Assembly (NCBI GenBank): GCA_003241645.1
Contig: QFOX01000063.1
Span: 1-10,113 of the forward strand
Source: Azospirillum brasilense
Lineage (GTDB): Bacteria > Pseudomonadota > Alphaproteobacteria > Rickettsiales > UBA3002
Reading direction: 5' to 3'
Length of the DNA stretch: 10,113 nt
In this document: positions 1 to 5,791 of the stretch, piece by piece
How the letters are laid out: the number at the start of each line of letters is the position of its first letter
Numbering within the stretch: the stretch's first letter is position 1
Made by a program: the position numbers and the translations under genes
The notes under the pieces: generated by a model
What the model saw: only the letters and a program-made list of their open reading frames with translations
What the model was told of the DNA's origin: nothing
The model's database searches: none

Positions 1-5
1 GAGGA

Positions 6-1208
6 ATGACGATTCAGGAAATCACCGACCGCGTGCACCATCTGGGCAATGCGTGGGAGCAATTCAAGCAGGTGAACGATGCGCGCCTGGGCGAGATCGA
101 GCGCAAAGGCCACGCCGACCCGCTTTACAACGAGCACCTCAAGAATATCAGCGATGCGCTGGACCAGCACAAGCGCCGCATCGACCAGATCGAGACCGTG
201 CATGCACGCCCCGGTGCCGACATGGCCGGTGCGCCGTTCGCGATGGAGCAGGGCAGCGAATACAAGGCGGCCTTCCGCAATTACCTGCGCAAAGGCAGCG
301 ATGCTGGGCTTGAGGCACTGCAGCTGAAAGCATTGTCGGTGGGCACCGACACCAATGGTGGCTACCTGGTGCCGAACCAGATGGGCGAAACCATCGTGCG
401 CATCGTGAACGAATCCTCGCCCATGCGTGCGCTGGCAAGCGTGGAGACCATCTCGTCGGACTCGCTGGATTTGATCGAGGACACCACCGACATGGACGCG
501 GTGTGGGCTGACGAGACCACCGCGCGCGACAATGATACCAACACGGCGACCATTGGCCGCAACACCATCGACACGTTCGAGATGTATGCGCAGCCGAAGG
601 CCACGCAGAAACTCATCGACGATGGGGCCATCGACATTGAGCAATGGATCGCCGAGAAGGTGGCGGATAAATTCGCCCGACTGGAGGCGACCGCGTTCAT
701 TTCCGGCAATGGCACGACGGCACCCAAAGGCATTCTGACCTACACGGCAGGTACGGCGTTCGGGCAGGTACAGCAGGTGCCGACCGGCACGTCGGCCGTG
801 ATCACGGCGGATAGCATCATCCAGCTGTTCTACGCGCTGAAGGATGAATATTCCAAACGCGCCACCTTCCTGATGCACCGCACGACGCTGCAGGCCGTGC
901 GCCTGCTGAAGGAAGCGACCACCAACCAGTATCTCTGGCAGCCGGGCCTTGCTGCCGGCACGCCCGACACGCTGCTGGGCGCACCGGTGGCGATCGCGGC
1001 GGATATGCCCATTCCCGCGGCGTCGTCGCTTTCTATTGCGGTGGGTGACTTCAAGCGCGCCTACCTGATCGTGGACCGCGTGGGCATTCGCACGCTGCGC
1101 GACCCGTTCACCAGCAAGCCGTTCGTGAAGTTCTACACCACCAAGCGTGTGGGCGGCAAAGTGGTGAACACCGAAGCGCTGAAGCTGCTGAAACTGGCCG
1201 TAAGCTAG
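6..1208 (+). CDS. HK97-fold major capsid protein, GTA g5-like
   Basis: This gene encodes the shell subunit of a tailed-phage or gene transfer agent head. The 400-residue protein has the usual two-part layout. Residues 1-70 are a charged, helical region (DRVHHLGNAWEQF onward, with many Glu, Lys and Arg) that matches the scaffolding delta domain. The mature shell domain begins near residues 108-122, where KALSVGTDTNGGYLVP is the classic HK97-family N-arm junction. Later family features include FISGNGTTAPKGIL (about residues 233-246) and TLLGAPVAIAADMP (about 324-337). In HK97-like heads a protease normally removes the delta domain, but no protease gene is in view. Length and N-terminal style resemble RcGTA g5. 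The GAGGA at 1-5 touches the ATG, which is too close for a good ribosome site, so the true start could lie upstream of the window. The adaptor, stopper and terminator genes downstream support the call. Confidence 0.93.
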   Translation: MTIQEITDRVHHLGNAWEQFKQVNDARLGEIERKGHADPLYNEHLKNISDALDQHKRRIDQIETVHARPGADMAGAPFAMEQGSEYKAAFRNYLRKGSDAGLEALQLKALSVGTDTNGGYLVPNQMGETIVRIVNESSPMRALASVETISSDSLDLIEDTTDMDAVWADETTARDNDTNTATIGRNTIDTFEMYAQPKATQKLIDDGAIDIEQWIAEKVADKFARLEATAFISGNGTTAPKGILTYTAGTAFGQVQQVPTGTSAVITADSIIQLFYALKDEYSKRATFLMHRTTLQAVRLLKEATTNQYLWQPGLAAGTPDTLLGAPVAIAADMPIPAASSLSIAVGDFKRAYLIVDRVGIRTLRDPFTSKPFVKFYTTKRVGGKVVNTEALKLLKLAVS

Positions 1209-1219
1209 CCATTCGGCAC

Positions 1220-1252
1220 GGTGGGCGAGGGCAGGATATGCCTTCGCCCGCC
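1220..1252 (+). terminator. Hairpin after the capsid gene, possible terminator or attenuator
   Basis: Twelve nucleotides after the capsid stop, 1220-1231 pairs with 1241-1252 to give a 12-bp stem with two G-T wobbles around a 9-nt loop. It is strongly GC paired. The only T-run is TTTT at 1257-1260, four bases past the stem, so this is a weak intrinsic terminator at best. It could equally limit read-through or stabilise the abundant capsid message. A promoter-like sequence follows it, which fits a transcript boundary. Confidence 0.45.
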
Positions 1253-1314
1253 AGCGTTTTCGCCACGCCTGCTATAAAAACATGGCGCAATGCCTTAAGA
1301 TACAGGGGTTTGGG

Positions 1315-1344
1315 TTGACGCCGTGGGGTGTTGACGGGTAGATT
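1315..1344 (+). promoter_or_regulatory. Possible sigma-70 promoter for the small gene after capsid
   Basis: TTGACG at 1315-1320 and TAGATT at 1339-1344 are separated by 18 bp and resemble -35 and -10 elements. Transcription would start near 1351, about 10 nt before the ATG at 1361. A second TTGACG lies at 1331-1336. If real, the promoter separates expression of the small gene and the downstream connector genes from the capsid transcript. It has no Pho-box-like repeats and so differs from the four promoters further right. The match is to consensus only. Confidence 0.35.
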
Positions 1345-1360
1345 CCCTGCATTGGGGGCC

Positions 1361-1717
1361 ATGGTGAGCGAACTCAGCCGATCGGATAAAATCCTAGCCG
1401 AAAAGACCGTCTGCGTGCTGCTTGTGCGCGGCGAGGATCTCGATGGCAAGCCGATCTATGCGTATGTCGGCGTGCGCGCTGACAAGCTGCAGGACTTCAT
1501 GGCAGCCCAGAAAAGTGGCACGTTCTACCCCGAAGAGCATGGCGTGATCATTGAAGCGGGCGAAGGCCTGCCGAACGACGAAGTGCGCGCCCGCATGGAA
1601 AAGGATTACGGCTTCAACCATGAAGGCATGCTGGACATTCCCGATGCGGAGAATGCCAACAAGGTGGCGGCGGAACTAAGCCGCCTTGCGCGCCACAAAG
1701 ACCAGCTCGACGACTAA
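1361..1717 (+). CDS. Hypothetical protein between capsid and head-tail adaptor
   Basis: A 118-residue soluble, acidic protein of unrecognised family. It contains a hydrophobic strand (TVCVLLVRGE), a compact central part ending in GTFYPEEHGVIIEAGEG, and a C-terminal acidic segment with GFNHEGMLDIPD. It has no signal peptide, membrane helix or cysteine-rich motif. The ATG at 1361 is preferred. A GTG at 1328 in the same frame would add 11 residues but lies between the proposed -35 and -10. GGGGG at 1354-1358 is the only Shine-Dalgarno-like run and sits 2 nt from this ATG, or 5 nt from the GTG at 1364. The canonical RcGTA cluster as I know it has no gene here, so this is either a lineage-specific part of the virion locus or an inserted cargo gene. 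I do not know its function. Confidence 0.8.
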   Translation: MVSELSRSDKILAEKTVCVLLVRGEDLDGKPIYAYVGVRADKLQDFMAAQKSGTFYPEEHGVIIEAGEGLPNDEVRARMEKDYGFNHEGMLDIPDAENANKVAAELSRLARHKDQLDD

Positions 1718-1887
1718 CACCCACTGATCTGATGCATTGCTATGCCCACGCCCCCTGGATCTGGGTGCGGGGTGTTGGCGCATGCCCGCCATTTGACGCC
1801 ACAACGCGCTGCCCCACGCTGGCGGCGCATGCGATCCAGCTTGGCTGGGCCACGAGAAGGCCATCACAGGAAAGGAACATACCAACC
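1718..1887 (+). other. 170-bp spacer before the adaptor gene
   Basis: No convincing gene. An in-frame extension of the adaptor ORF reaches back to an ATG at 1732, but its translation is rich in Trp, Cys and Pro and unlike adaptor proteins. The nonamer GGCGCATGC occurs twice, at 1777-1785 and 1824-1832, and a short hairpin (CCAGC-TTG-GCTGG) lies near 1835-1847. No T-run or clear promoter was seen. Confidence 0.4.
1869..1876 (+). promoter_or_regulatory. Ribosome binding site that sets the adaptor start
   Basis: GGAAAGGA at 1869-1876 is a strong purine-rich Shine-Dalgarno sequence 11 nt before the ATG at 1888 (17 nt before the second ATG at 1894). It argues that translation begins at 1888, not at the upstream in-frame ATG at 1732. 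Confidence 0.55.
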
Positions 1888-2433
1888 ATGTACATGGACG
1901 AAACATCGCGCCTGGTGCGGGTCAGTGGACCCACCAGCGAACCGGTGACGTTGGCAGAAGCAAAACAATATTTGCGCATTGAACATACGGCGGATGATGC
2001 GGTGATTACCCGCGCTATCAGCGCGGCGCGTGAAGCGGCCGAGGAATATATGCGCGTGGCCATGCTGCCGCAGAGCTTCAGCTACACCGCGCCGCTGGCG
2101 GGCACCATTGTGACGCTGCCGATAGGCCCGGCGCAGGCGATCACCAGCATTCAGCTTTACGGCAGCGACGGCAGCAGCAGTACGGTGTCGCCCAGCTACT
2201 ACCGGCTGACCATTGACGGCTATGGCGTGGTCTTCAGCCACAGCCCGGCCGGGGTGAAAGTGACGGTGCAATACGAGGCGTATTCCGCCAGCAGCGCGGC
2301 CAACGTTCCCAGCCTGATGAAGCAGGGCCTGTTGCAGCATGTGGCCGTGATGGTGGAGGGGCGGGGCGAGTATACGCCGCTGCCGAAGGCCGCGCTCGCA
2401 AGCTACCAGCCCTTCCGCCGGGTGAGGTTGTAA
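1888..2433 (+). CDS. Head-tail connector/adaptor, GTA g6-like (phiE125 gp8 family)
   Basis: This protein is expected to form the ring under the portal that links the filled head to the neck. The 181-residue product carries the typical N-terminal signature of the connector family: EPVTLAEAKQYLRI, then a DD pair and the helix ITRAISAAREAAEEY, followed by a Gln-containing LPQSF segment. The rest is beta-rich, and a C-terminal helix begins near PSLMKQGLLQHVAVMV. Length and order match RcGTA g6, which the published RcGTA virion structure assigns as the adaptor. The stop is followed one base later by the stopper gene, so the two are almost certainly co-transcribed and translationally coupled. Confidence 0.85.
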   Translation: MYMDETSRLVRVSGPTSEPVTLAEAKQYLRIEHTADDAVITRAISAAREAAEEYMRVAMLPQSFSYTAPLAGTIVTLPIGPAQAITSIQLYGSDGSSSTVSPSYYRLTIDGYGVVFSHSPAGVKVTVQYEAYSASSAANVPSLMKQGLLQHVAVMVEGRGEYTPLPKAALASYQPFRRVRL

Positions 2434-2434
2434 T

Positions 2435-2767
2435 ATGCGTACGCTGGAAGGGACGGCCGCGCGCCTGAATGAGCGGCTCACGATCGAACAGCCAACGCAC
2501 ACTGACGATGGGCAGGGCGGCCAAGTGGTGAGTTGGGGAACGCTGGGCGAATGCTGGGCCGCGGTGACGCCGGTCTATGGCAGCGGGCGTGAAACCGCGC
2601 GCGCCGGGCAGGCAGAGGCCGTGGCGGGCTACCGCGTGCAGATCCGCCGCCGCGAGGATGTGCTGGCCACCATGCGGCTACGCTGGCGCAACCGGATTTT
2701 ATGGATCCACTCGCTGCACGAGCAGGAAGGCCTGCTGAGCATGCTGGTCTATGAGGAGCAATTATGA
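2435..2767 (+). CDS. Head-closure/stopper protein, GTA g7-like (SPP1 gp16-like family)
   Basis: A 110-residue neck protein predicted to close the DNA exit channel beneath the adaptor ring. The family pattern is clear: LNERLTIEQP at the N-terminus, then the DGQGGQVVSWG loop, ECWAAVTPVYGSGRE, and a second sheet with YRVQIRRR, MRLRWRNRILWI and a final aromatic/acidic strand. This is the phage head-tail joining family found in siphoviruses and as g7 of RcGTA. Its start lies one base after the adaptor stop, and its TGA overlaps the next ATG in an ATGA junction, so it belongs to a tightly coupled adaptor-stopper-terminator unit. Confidence 0.85.
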   Translation: MRTLEGTAARLNERLTIEQPTHTDDGQGGQVVSWGTLGECWAAVTPVYGSGRETARAGQAEAVAGYRVQIRRREDVLATMRLRWRNRILWIHSLHEQEGLLSMLVYEEQL

Positions 2768-3165
2768 GCCTGGTGATGCAAGCGGTGCAGCAGGCACTGG
2801 TCTTCAAGATGCTGGGCGATGCGGTGCTGATGGACCGCGTGGATGCGGTGTATGATGTGGTGCCGCAGCGCAGTGCGCTGCCCTACATTGCGATTGCGGG
2901 CATTGAGCAGGAAACGCGCGACGCCGTGGGGCAGGCAGCGTGGGACGTGCGGGTGGAACTGGAAGTATGGACCGATGCGCAAGGGCGCAAACAGGCCATG
3001 GGCGCACTGGAACGGCTGCAGGCGATCCTGCATCAGGCGAGCCTGAGTGTGAGTGGCTACGTGGTGCAGGAAATGCGCGTGATGGGTGCACGCTGTGATG
3101 TGGCGGAACGCCAGACGCGCGTGGTGGGCACCATGGAGCTGTTGCTATTGGTGCAGCAGGCTTAA
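2764..3165 (+). CDS. Tail terminator/completion protein, GTA g8-like (DUF3168)
   Basis: A 133-residue protein of the DUF3168 type, expected to cap the top of the tail tube and join it to the stopper. Supporting features are the N-terminal helix MSLVMQAVQQALVFKML, the DAVYDVVPQRSALPYIAIAGIEQ segment with the conserved Pro-Gln and Pro-Tyr positions, and a long alternating strand (WDVRVELEVWTD) before the helix GRKQAMGALERLQAIL. It is the last virion-type gene in the window. In GTA clusters the tail-tube gene g9 should follow, but the TAA here shares bases with the stop codon of a gene on the opposite strand. Confidence 0.82.
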   Translation: MSLVMQAVQQALVFKMLGDAVLMDRVDAVYDVVPQRSALPYIAIAGIEQETRDAVGQAAWDVRVELEVWTDAQGRKQAMGALERLQAILHQASLSVSGYVVQEMRVMGARCDVAERQTRVVGTMELLLLVQQA

Positions 3166-3683
3166 GGCGCGAGCAGCGACGCACGCCACTGGGCAAGCTG
3201 GCGCGCACTGGTCGCCAGATGCGGCTCGTGGCAGGATTGGCGCGCGTAGATCAGGCGGTAACTGTCGCTGGCGGAAGCGATGATGGATTGCATCTGCTGC
3301 TGCAGGGCGCTGGGTGATTCGGCCAGTGCGCCGGATTCGGCATAGCGGTAAATGGCCTGGTAGGTTTCGCGGTATTCTTTCGCGCTCAGGTAATCGCAGC
3401 GGCGCAGTACGAAACTGAGGATGATGGCTTCCTCCAGCTGTCGTTTAAGCGTGCTTGCAGAGATCTGCTGGGCCAGATGATCGTCGCTGGGATTGAACAG
3501 CTCAAGGATGAGATCGGCCTGTGTAGTAGCTTGCGCCGCCTGTTGTGGGGTGGGTGCCGTGGTGGCTTGTGGAACCACCGGGACCGGCGCGGCCGGGCGC
3601 TCATACAAAAAGGCGCGCCATGCAAGCGCGAGGACCAGCAGAACGAGCAGTGCACCGATCAGGATGTTAAAGCGCGCCAGCAC
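3162..3683 (-). CDS. Membrane-anchored hypothetical protein with a two-cysteine domain
   Basis: Last gene of the four-gene leftward operon. The 173-residue product begins with a hydrophobic helix (about residues 6-22), then a Pro/Ala/Thr-rich linker (about 30-55), then a helical domain. Two cysteines at residues 96 and 151 could form a disulfide if the domain is outside the cytoplasm, which the N-terminal anchor suggests. The C-terminal part includes YQAIYRYAESGAL and SYRLIYARQSC. I recognise no family. The start is GTG at 3683, two bases after the stop of the lectin-like gene, so the two are probably translationally coupled and may work together at the envelope. The stop overlaps that of the tail-terminator gene. 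Confidence 0.75.
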   Translation of the reverse strand: MLARFNILIGALLVLLVLALAWRAFLYERPAAPVPVVPQATTAPTPQQAAQATTQADLILELFNPSDDHLAQQISASTLKRQLEEAIILSFVLRRCDYLSAKEYRETYQAIYRYAESGALAESPSALQQQMQSIIASASDSYRLIYARQSCHEPHLATSARQLAQWRASLLAP

Positions 3684-3685
3684 CG

Positions 3686-4186
3686 CTACTGAGCGGCGGG
3701 TTGCGCTTGCTCGCCGCCTTCAGCGCCCTCGTGGCAATCGAGGGTGAGGGTATCGCCCTGATTGAACTCTTTCGCCCACAGGCGATCGATGGTGTAGCAG
3801 CGGTAGCTGATCTTGAGTTGTTTGTAGCAACGCGCTACCGGATCGACTTTCAGGGCTTCATCACTGAGGCTGGTACTGCAGGTAAGGCGGCCATCGCACA
3901 GGCTGCTGAGGGCAAGCAGGGCGTTGTCGCGTTGCACCAGCTGGGGGAGTTCGGGCATGGTGCCGTCTTCGTTCAGCTTCACGGGTTCGCTGCGCATGCG
4001 CGTGATGTCAGGGTTGCAGTTCTGCCCATACGTGGCGCTGTAGATGCGAATATAGCGATCGCCAGTTGGCGTGTTCGGATCTACCGGTGCCGCGGCTTCT
4101 TTGGGGCCCATGAGCAGAAATAGCACGGTGATGATGAGGGAGATCGAGCCAATCGCAATGGCGTGGAACTTCATATTCTTGCGCAT
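3686..4186 (-). CDS. Membrane-anchored SUEL/rhamnose-binding-lectin-like protein
   Basis: The 166-residue product has a basic N-terminus (MRKNMKFH), a membrane helix at about residues 9-26, a short Pro/Ala linker, and one compact cysteine-containing domain predicted to be periplasmic. The domain follows the SUEL (sea urchin egg lectin, Gal_Lectin) pattern: YIRIYSATYGQNC at 45-57, LCDGRLTC at 96-103, and DPVARCYKQLKISYRC at 115-130, corresponding to the family's DPC...YK-L-V-Y-C ending. The family YGR is YGQ here and the DPC cysteine is shifted by three residues. Six cysteines (57, 97, 103, 120, 130, 151) suggest three disulfides. Members bind L-rhamnose or galactose, so a polysaccharide ligand is plausible. 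AAGGATAA lies 8 nt before the ATG. The family call rests on motif recall, not a profile search. Confidence 0.7.
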   Translation of the reverse strand: MRKNMKFHAIAIGSISLIITVLFLLMGPKEAAAPVDPNTPTGDRYIRIYSATYGQNCNPDITRMRSEPVKLNEDGTMPELPQLVQRDNALLALSSLCDGRLTCSTSLSDEALKVDPVARCYKQLKISYRCYTIDRLWAKEFNQGDTLTLDCHEGAEGGEQAQPAAQ

Positions 4187-4212
4187 AGATTTATCCTTTT
4201 ATGACGCGCAAC

Positions 4213-4824
4213 CTAGGCTTTCGCCGGGGCGCTCGTCAATGCAGGGGCGCTGCTGCCGGGTGGCGTTGCGCCCGGAGGTGCCACATCTGTGGTATTTGTA
4301 ACATCAAACCGCTGATTCGCGCGAGCAAAATCGAGGCTGGTGCCGCGCGTGACCTCTTCCGGCGTCACGGGAATGCCGCTACGCACCTGACGATAAACGC
4401 TCCAGGATACATCGGCCGGGGCGCTGCCTTCGGGGCTGACGCCGGTGACGATGTCGGCCGCGGCCATGAGCCCGGGGCTGTTGGATTGGCGCAACGCCCA
4501 GTTCAGGCTGGTCATGGATTCCTGCAGCATGGCAAAGCTGGTGGCGCGGTCGTTCTCGGCCAGCACGTTGTTGAACCATTCACCGATGTTTGACAGGCTG
4601 AAACTGCCCGCGTTGCGCCACATGGCCTTGAGGACCGATACGAAGCTGTAAGCGTATTTTACGGCGGTGCCGCCAAAATCGGTGGTGATGGTGCTGTCGG
4701 GATCGAACTGGCCAAGGCGCTCGGTCACCTGATCGCGCAGGAACTGGCGTTCATCGTCGCGCAGGGTGATGCCGCGGCTGCGTAGCCCGGCTTCGACCTG
4801 ATCCATGTTCACGCGTGCGACCAT
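4213..4824 (-). CDS. Hypothetical protein, second gene of the leftward operon
   Basis: A 203-residue protein of unrecognised family. It appears cytoplasmic and helical, with no signal peptide. Residues 10-40 form a charged helix (GLRSRGITLRDDERQFLRDQ) and residues 55-110 an aromatic, amphipathic region with WRNAGSFSLSNIGEWFNN. The last 25 residues are low complexity (VAPPGATPPGSSAPALTSAP), resembling the tail of the upstream gene's product. Its ATG follows the upstream stop by one base (TGATATG), so translation is coupled; an internal ATG at residue 7 is an alternative start. The gap to the lectin-like gene is 26 bp. The antisense ORFs over this stretch look like shadows, because this strand has the operon structure and the promoter. 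Confidence 0.78.
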   Translation of the reverse strand: MVARVNMDQVEAGLRSRGITLRDDERQFLRDQVTERLGQFDPDSTITTDFGGTAVKYAYSFVSVLKAMWRNAGSFSLSNIGEWFNNVLAENDRATSFAMLQESMTSLNWALRQSNSPGLMAAADIVTGVSPEGSAPADVSWSVYRQVRSGIPVTPEEVTRGTSLDFARANQRFDVTNTTDVAPPGATPPGSSAPALTSAPAKA

Positions 4825-4825
4825 A

Positions 4826-5632
4826 TCAGCCTACACCGCGGTTGGAAGCAGGGGCGGGGCCGCCAGCGGGTGCCGGAGCGGAAGGTGCATCCGCCAGTTG
4901 GATCTCGCCGGAGAGAATGCCACGAATTTGCGCGAGCAGGGAGTCGTTCACGGTGCCATTGCCCGCCTGGCCCATGCGGTATTCGCCGTCTTTCTTGACC
5001 TCGGTCTGCATGCGCATGAGCGCGCCACCAAACCCTTGGGTAAGACGATTAGGGTTGTCGCCCACGTCGTTACCAAGGCCCGTAATGTAGGAAGCGGCGT
5101 TGGTGGCGGCAGCCTGATAACGCTCCAGATCCTGCGCGGTGTATTGCGGGTTCTTGGCTTTCAGCTGGTTGACGAGGTATTCACTGATCTGCGTTTGCAG
5201 TTGCTGGGTGGTAGCAAGCACCGCGCCCGGATCGGTCTGCATGCTGACGCCGAAGAAACCATCGGCCGCATCTTTGCAGAGCTCGCGGATATGGGTGCTG
5301 GCACCGGTGAGGCCAAGCGTCTGGTCGATGCGGGTAATGGCATCAAAGCGGTCAAGGCGGCCTTTGAAATCGTTCTGGGCGGTGACTTCCTCGGGGCTTG
5401 TGCGTTCGCGGAACCAGCCGGTCGCTTTTTCCCACAGGCCTTTAAAGAAGTCGCCAATGCTGTCCAATACGCTGCGGACGGGCGCAGGGATCATGTTGTA
5501 GAGCGAATCTTCGCTGGTGTTGAAGAACTTCAGCACGCCTGTGAGCACGGCCGCGCCAAGGCCGAACGGGATCAGCCCTTTGAGCCAATTCAGCCCGCTG
5601 CTTACAATGCCTTCGCCTGAGAGTTCTTCCAT
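4826..5632 (-). CDS. Hypothetical protein with N-terminal hydrophobic helix, first gene of the leftward operon
   Basis: A 268-residue protein of unrecognised family. It begins with a glycine-containing hydrophobic helix (about residues 13-37, LNWLKGLIPFGLGAAVLTGV), followed by aromatic amphipathic helices (DFFKGLWEKATGWF, 61-74). A soluble helical region with one cysteine (119) comes next, and the tail is Ala/Pro-rich (about 248-264). The helix could insert in or lie on a membrane. The ATG at 5632 is chosen because GAAGGA (5648-5643) precedes it by 10 nt and the predicted transcript begins near 5648. A GTG at 5650 would lie at or just before the transcription start, and an ATG at 5722 lies upstream of the promoter. 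It is driven by the Pho-box-like promoter at 5700-5655. Confidence 0.78.
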   Translation of the reverse strand: MEELSGEGIVSSGLNWLKGLIPFGLGAAVLTGVLKFFNTSEDSLYNMIPAPVRSVLDSIGDFFKGLWEKATGWFRERTSPEEVTAQNDFKGRLDRFDAITRIDQTLGLTGASTHIRELCKDAADGFFGVSMQTDPGAVLATTQQLQTQISEYLVNQLKAKNPQYTAQDLERYQAAATNAASYITGLGNDVGDNPNRLTQGFGGALMRMQTEVKKDGEYRMGQAGNGTVNDSLLAQIRGILSGEIQLADAPSAPAPAGGPAPASNRGVG

Positions 5633-5654
5633 GTGATCAGATTCCTTCACCCCG

Positions 5655-5700
5655 ATAGTATCAAATCGACCCTTGGGGATGTGTGAAGATTCTGTGACAT
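5655..5700 (-). promoter_or_regulatory. Pho-box-like promoter of the leftward four-gene operon
   Basis: Read on the minus strand, heptamers ATGTCAC (5700-5694) and TCTTCAC (5689-5683) are separated by AGAA, giving an 11-bp period. After 22 bp comes the -10 TACTAT (5660-5655), preceded by TGA, an extended -10. No TTGACA-like -35 is present, which suggests dependence on an activator of the OmpR/PhoB type binding the direct repeats. The -10 lies 22 bp before the ATG, leaving a leader of about 16 nt that starts with the ribosome site. PhoB is the best-known regulator with such sites, but the identity is an inference. Confidence 0.7.
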
Positions 5701-5723
5701 GCCGAACTATGGCGGCCCCCATG

Positions 5724-5769
5724 CTTTCATGAAACTGTCACACATAAGGCCCGGCAAAATCCGTATAGT
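5724..5769 (+). promoter_or_regulatory. Pho-box-like promoter of the 618-aa protein gene
   Basis: Heptamers CTTTCAT (5724-5730) and CTGTCAC (5735-5741) are separated by GAAA. Of the four sites in the window this is closest to the E. coli Pho box, matching at 16 of 18 positions by my count. TATAGT (5764-5769) follows after 22 bp; this copy lacks the TGn extension. It points away from the promoter at 5700-5655, with 23 bp between the two repeat pairs, so two activator sites sit back to back. Confidence 0.72.
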
Positions 5770-5776
5770 GCAAGGT

Positions 5777-5782
5777 GAAGGA
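5777..5782 (+). promoter_or_regulatory. Ribosome binding site that sets the start at 5792
   Basis: GAAGGA lies 9 nt before the ATG at 5792 and within about a base of the predicted transcription start. The same nonamer GGTGAAGGA precedes the divergent gene on the other strand. It excludes the longer in-frame start at 5699, which lies upstream of the promoter. Confidence 0.6.
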
Positions 5783-5791
5783 TTATACCGA

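Noticed and set aside
1777..1832. Direct repeat GGCGCATGC (two copies) in the spacer before the adaptor gene
   Set aside because: Only nine bases, containing the palindrome GCATGC, in GC-rich DNA; no third copy or function visible.
1732..1887. N-terminal extension of the adaptor protein
   Set aside because: The extension does not resemble adaptor N-termini, and a strong ribosome site precedes the ATG at 1888.
1864..2502. - strand ORF opposite the adaptor gene
   Set aside because: The + strand encodes a recognisable connector protein; the antisense translation has shadow-type His/Arg/Ala composition.
4805..5620. Long + strand ORF opposite the first gene of the leftward operon
   Set aside because: It is antisense to a gene with a fitting promoter, ribosome site and coupled neighbour; its translation has shadow-like composition and it has no start signals.
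5661..5682. A third 11-bp repeat between the second heptamer and the -10
   Set aside because: The position was compared in all four promoters; only the last shows a partial match (CTGACG), so a third unit is not supported.
5633..5722. Upstream starts for the 268-aa protein (ATG at 5722, GTG at 5650)
   Set aside because: The first lies upstream of its promoter; the second would sit at or just before the predicted transcription start. The ATG at 5632 has GAAGGA before it.
5699..5791. Upstream start (ATG at 5699) for the 618-aa protein
   Set aside because: The activator repeats and -10 lie inside this extension, so the transcript would not contain it; the ATG at 5792 has a good ribosome site.
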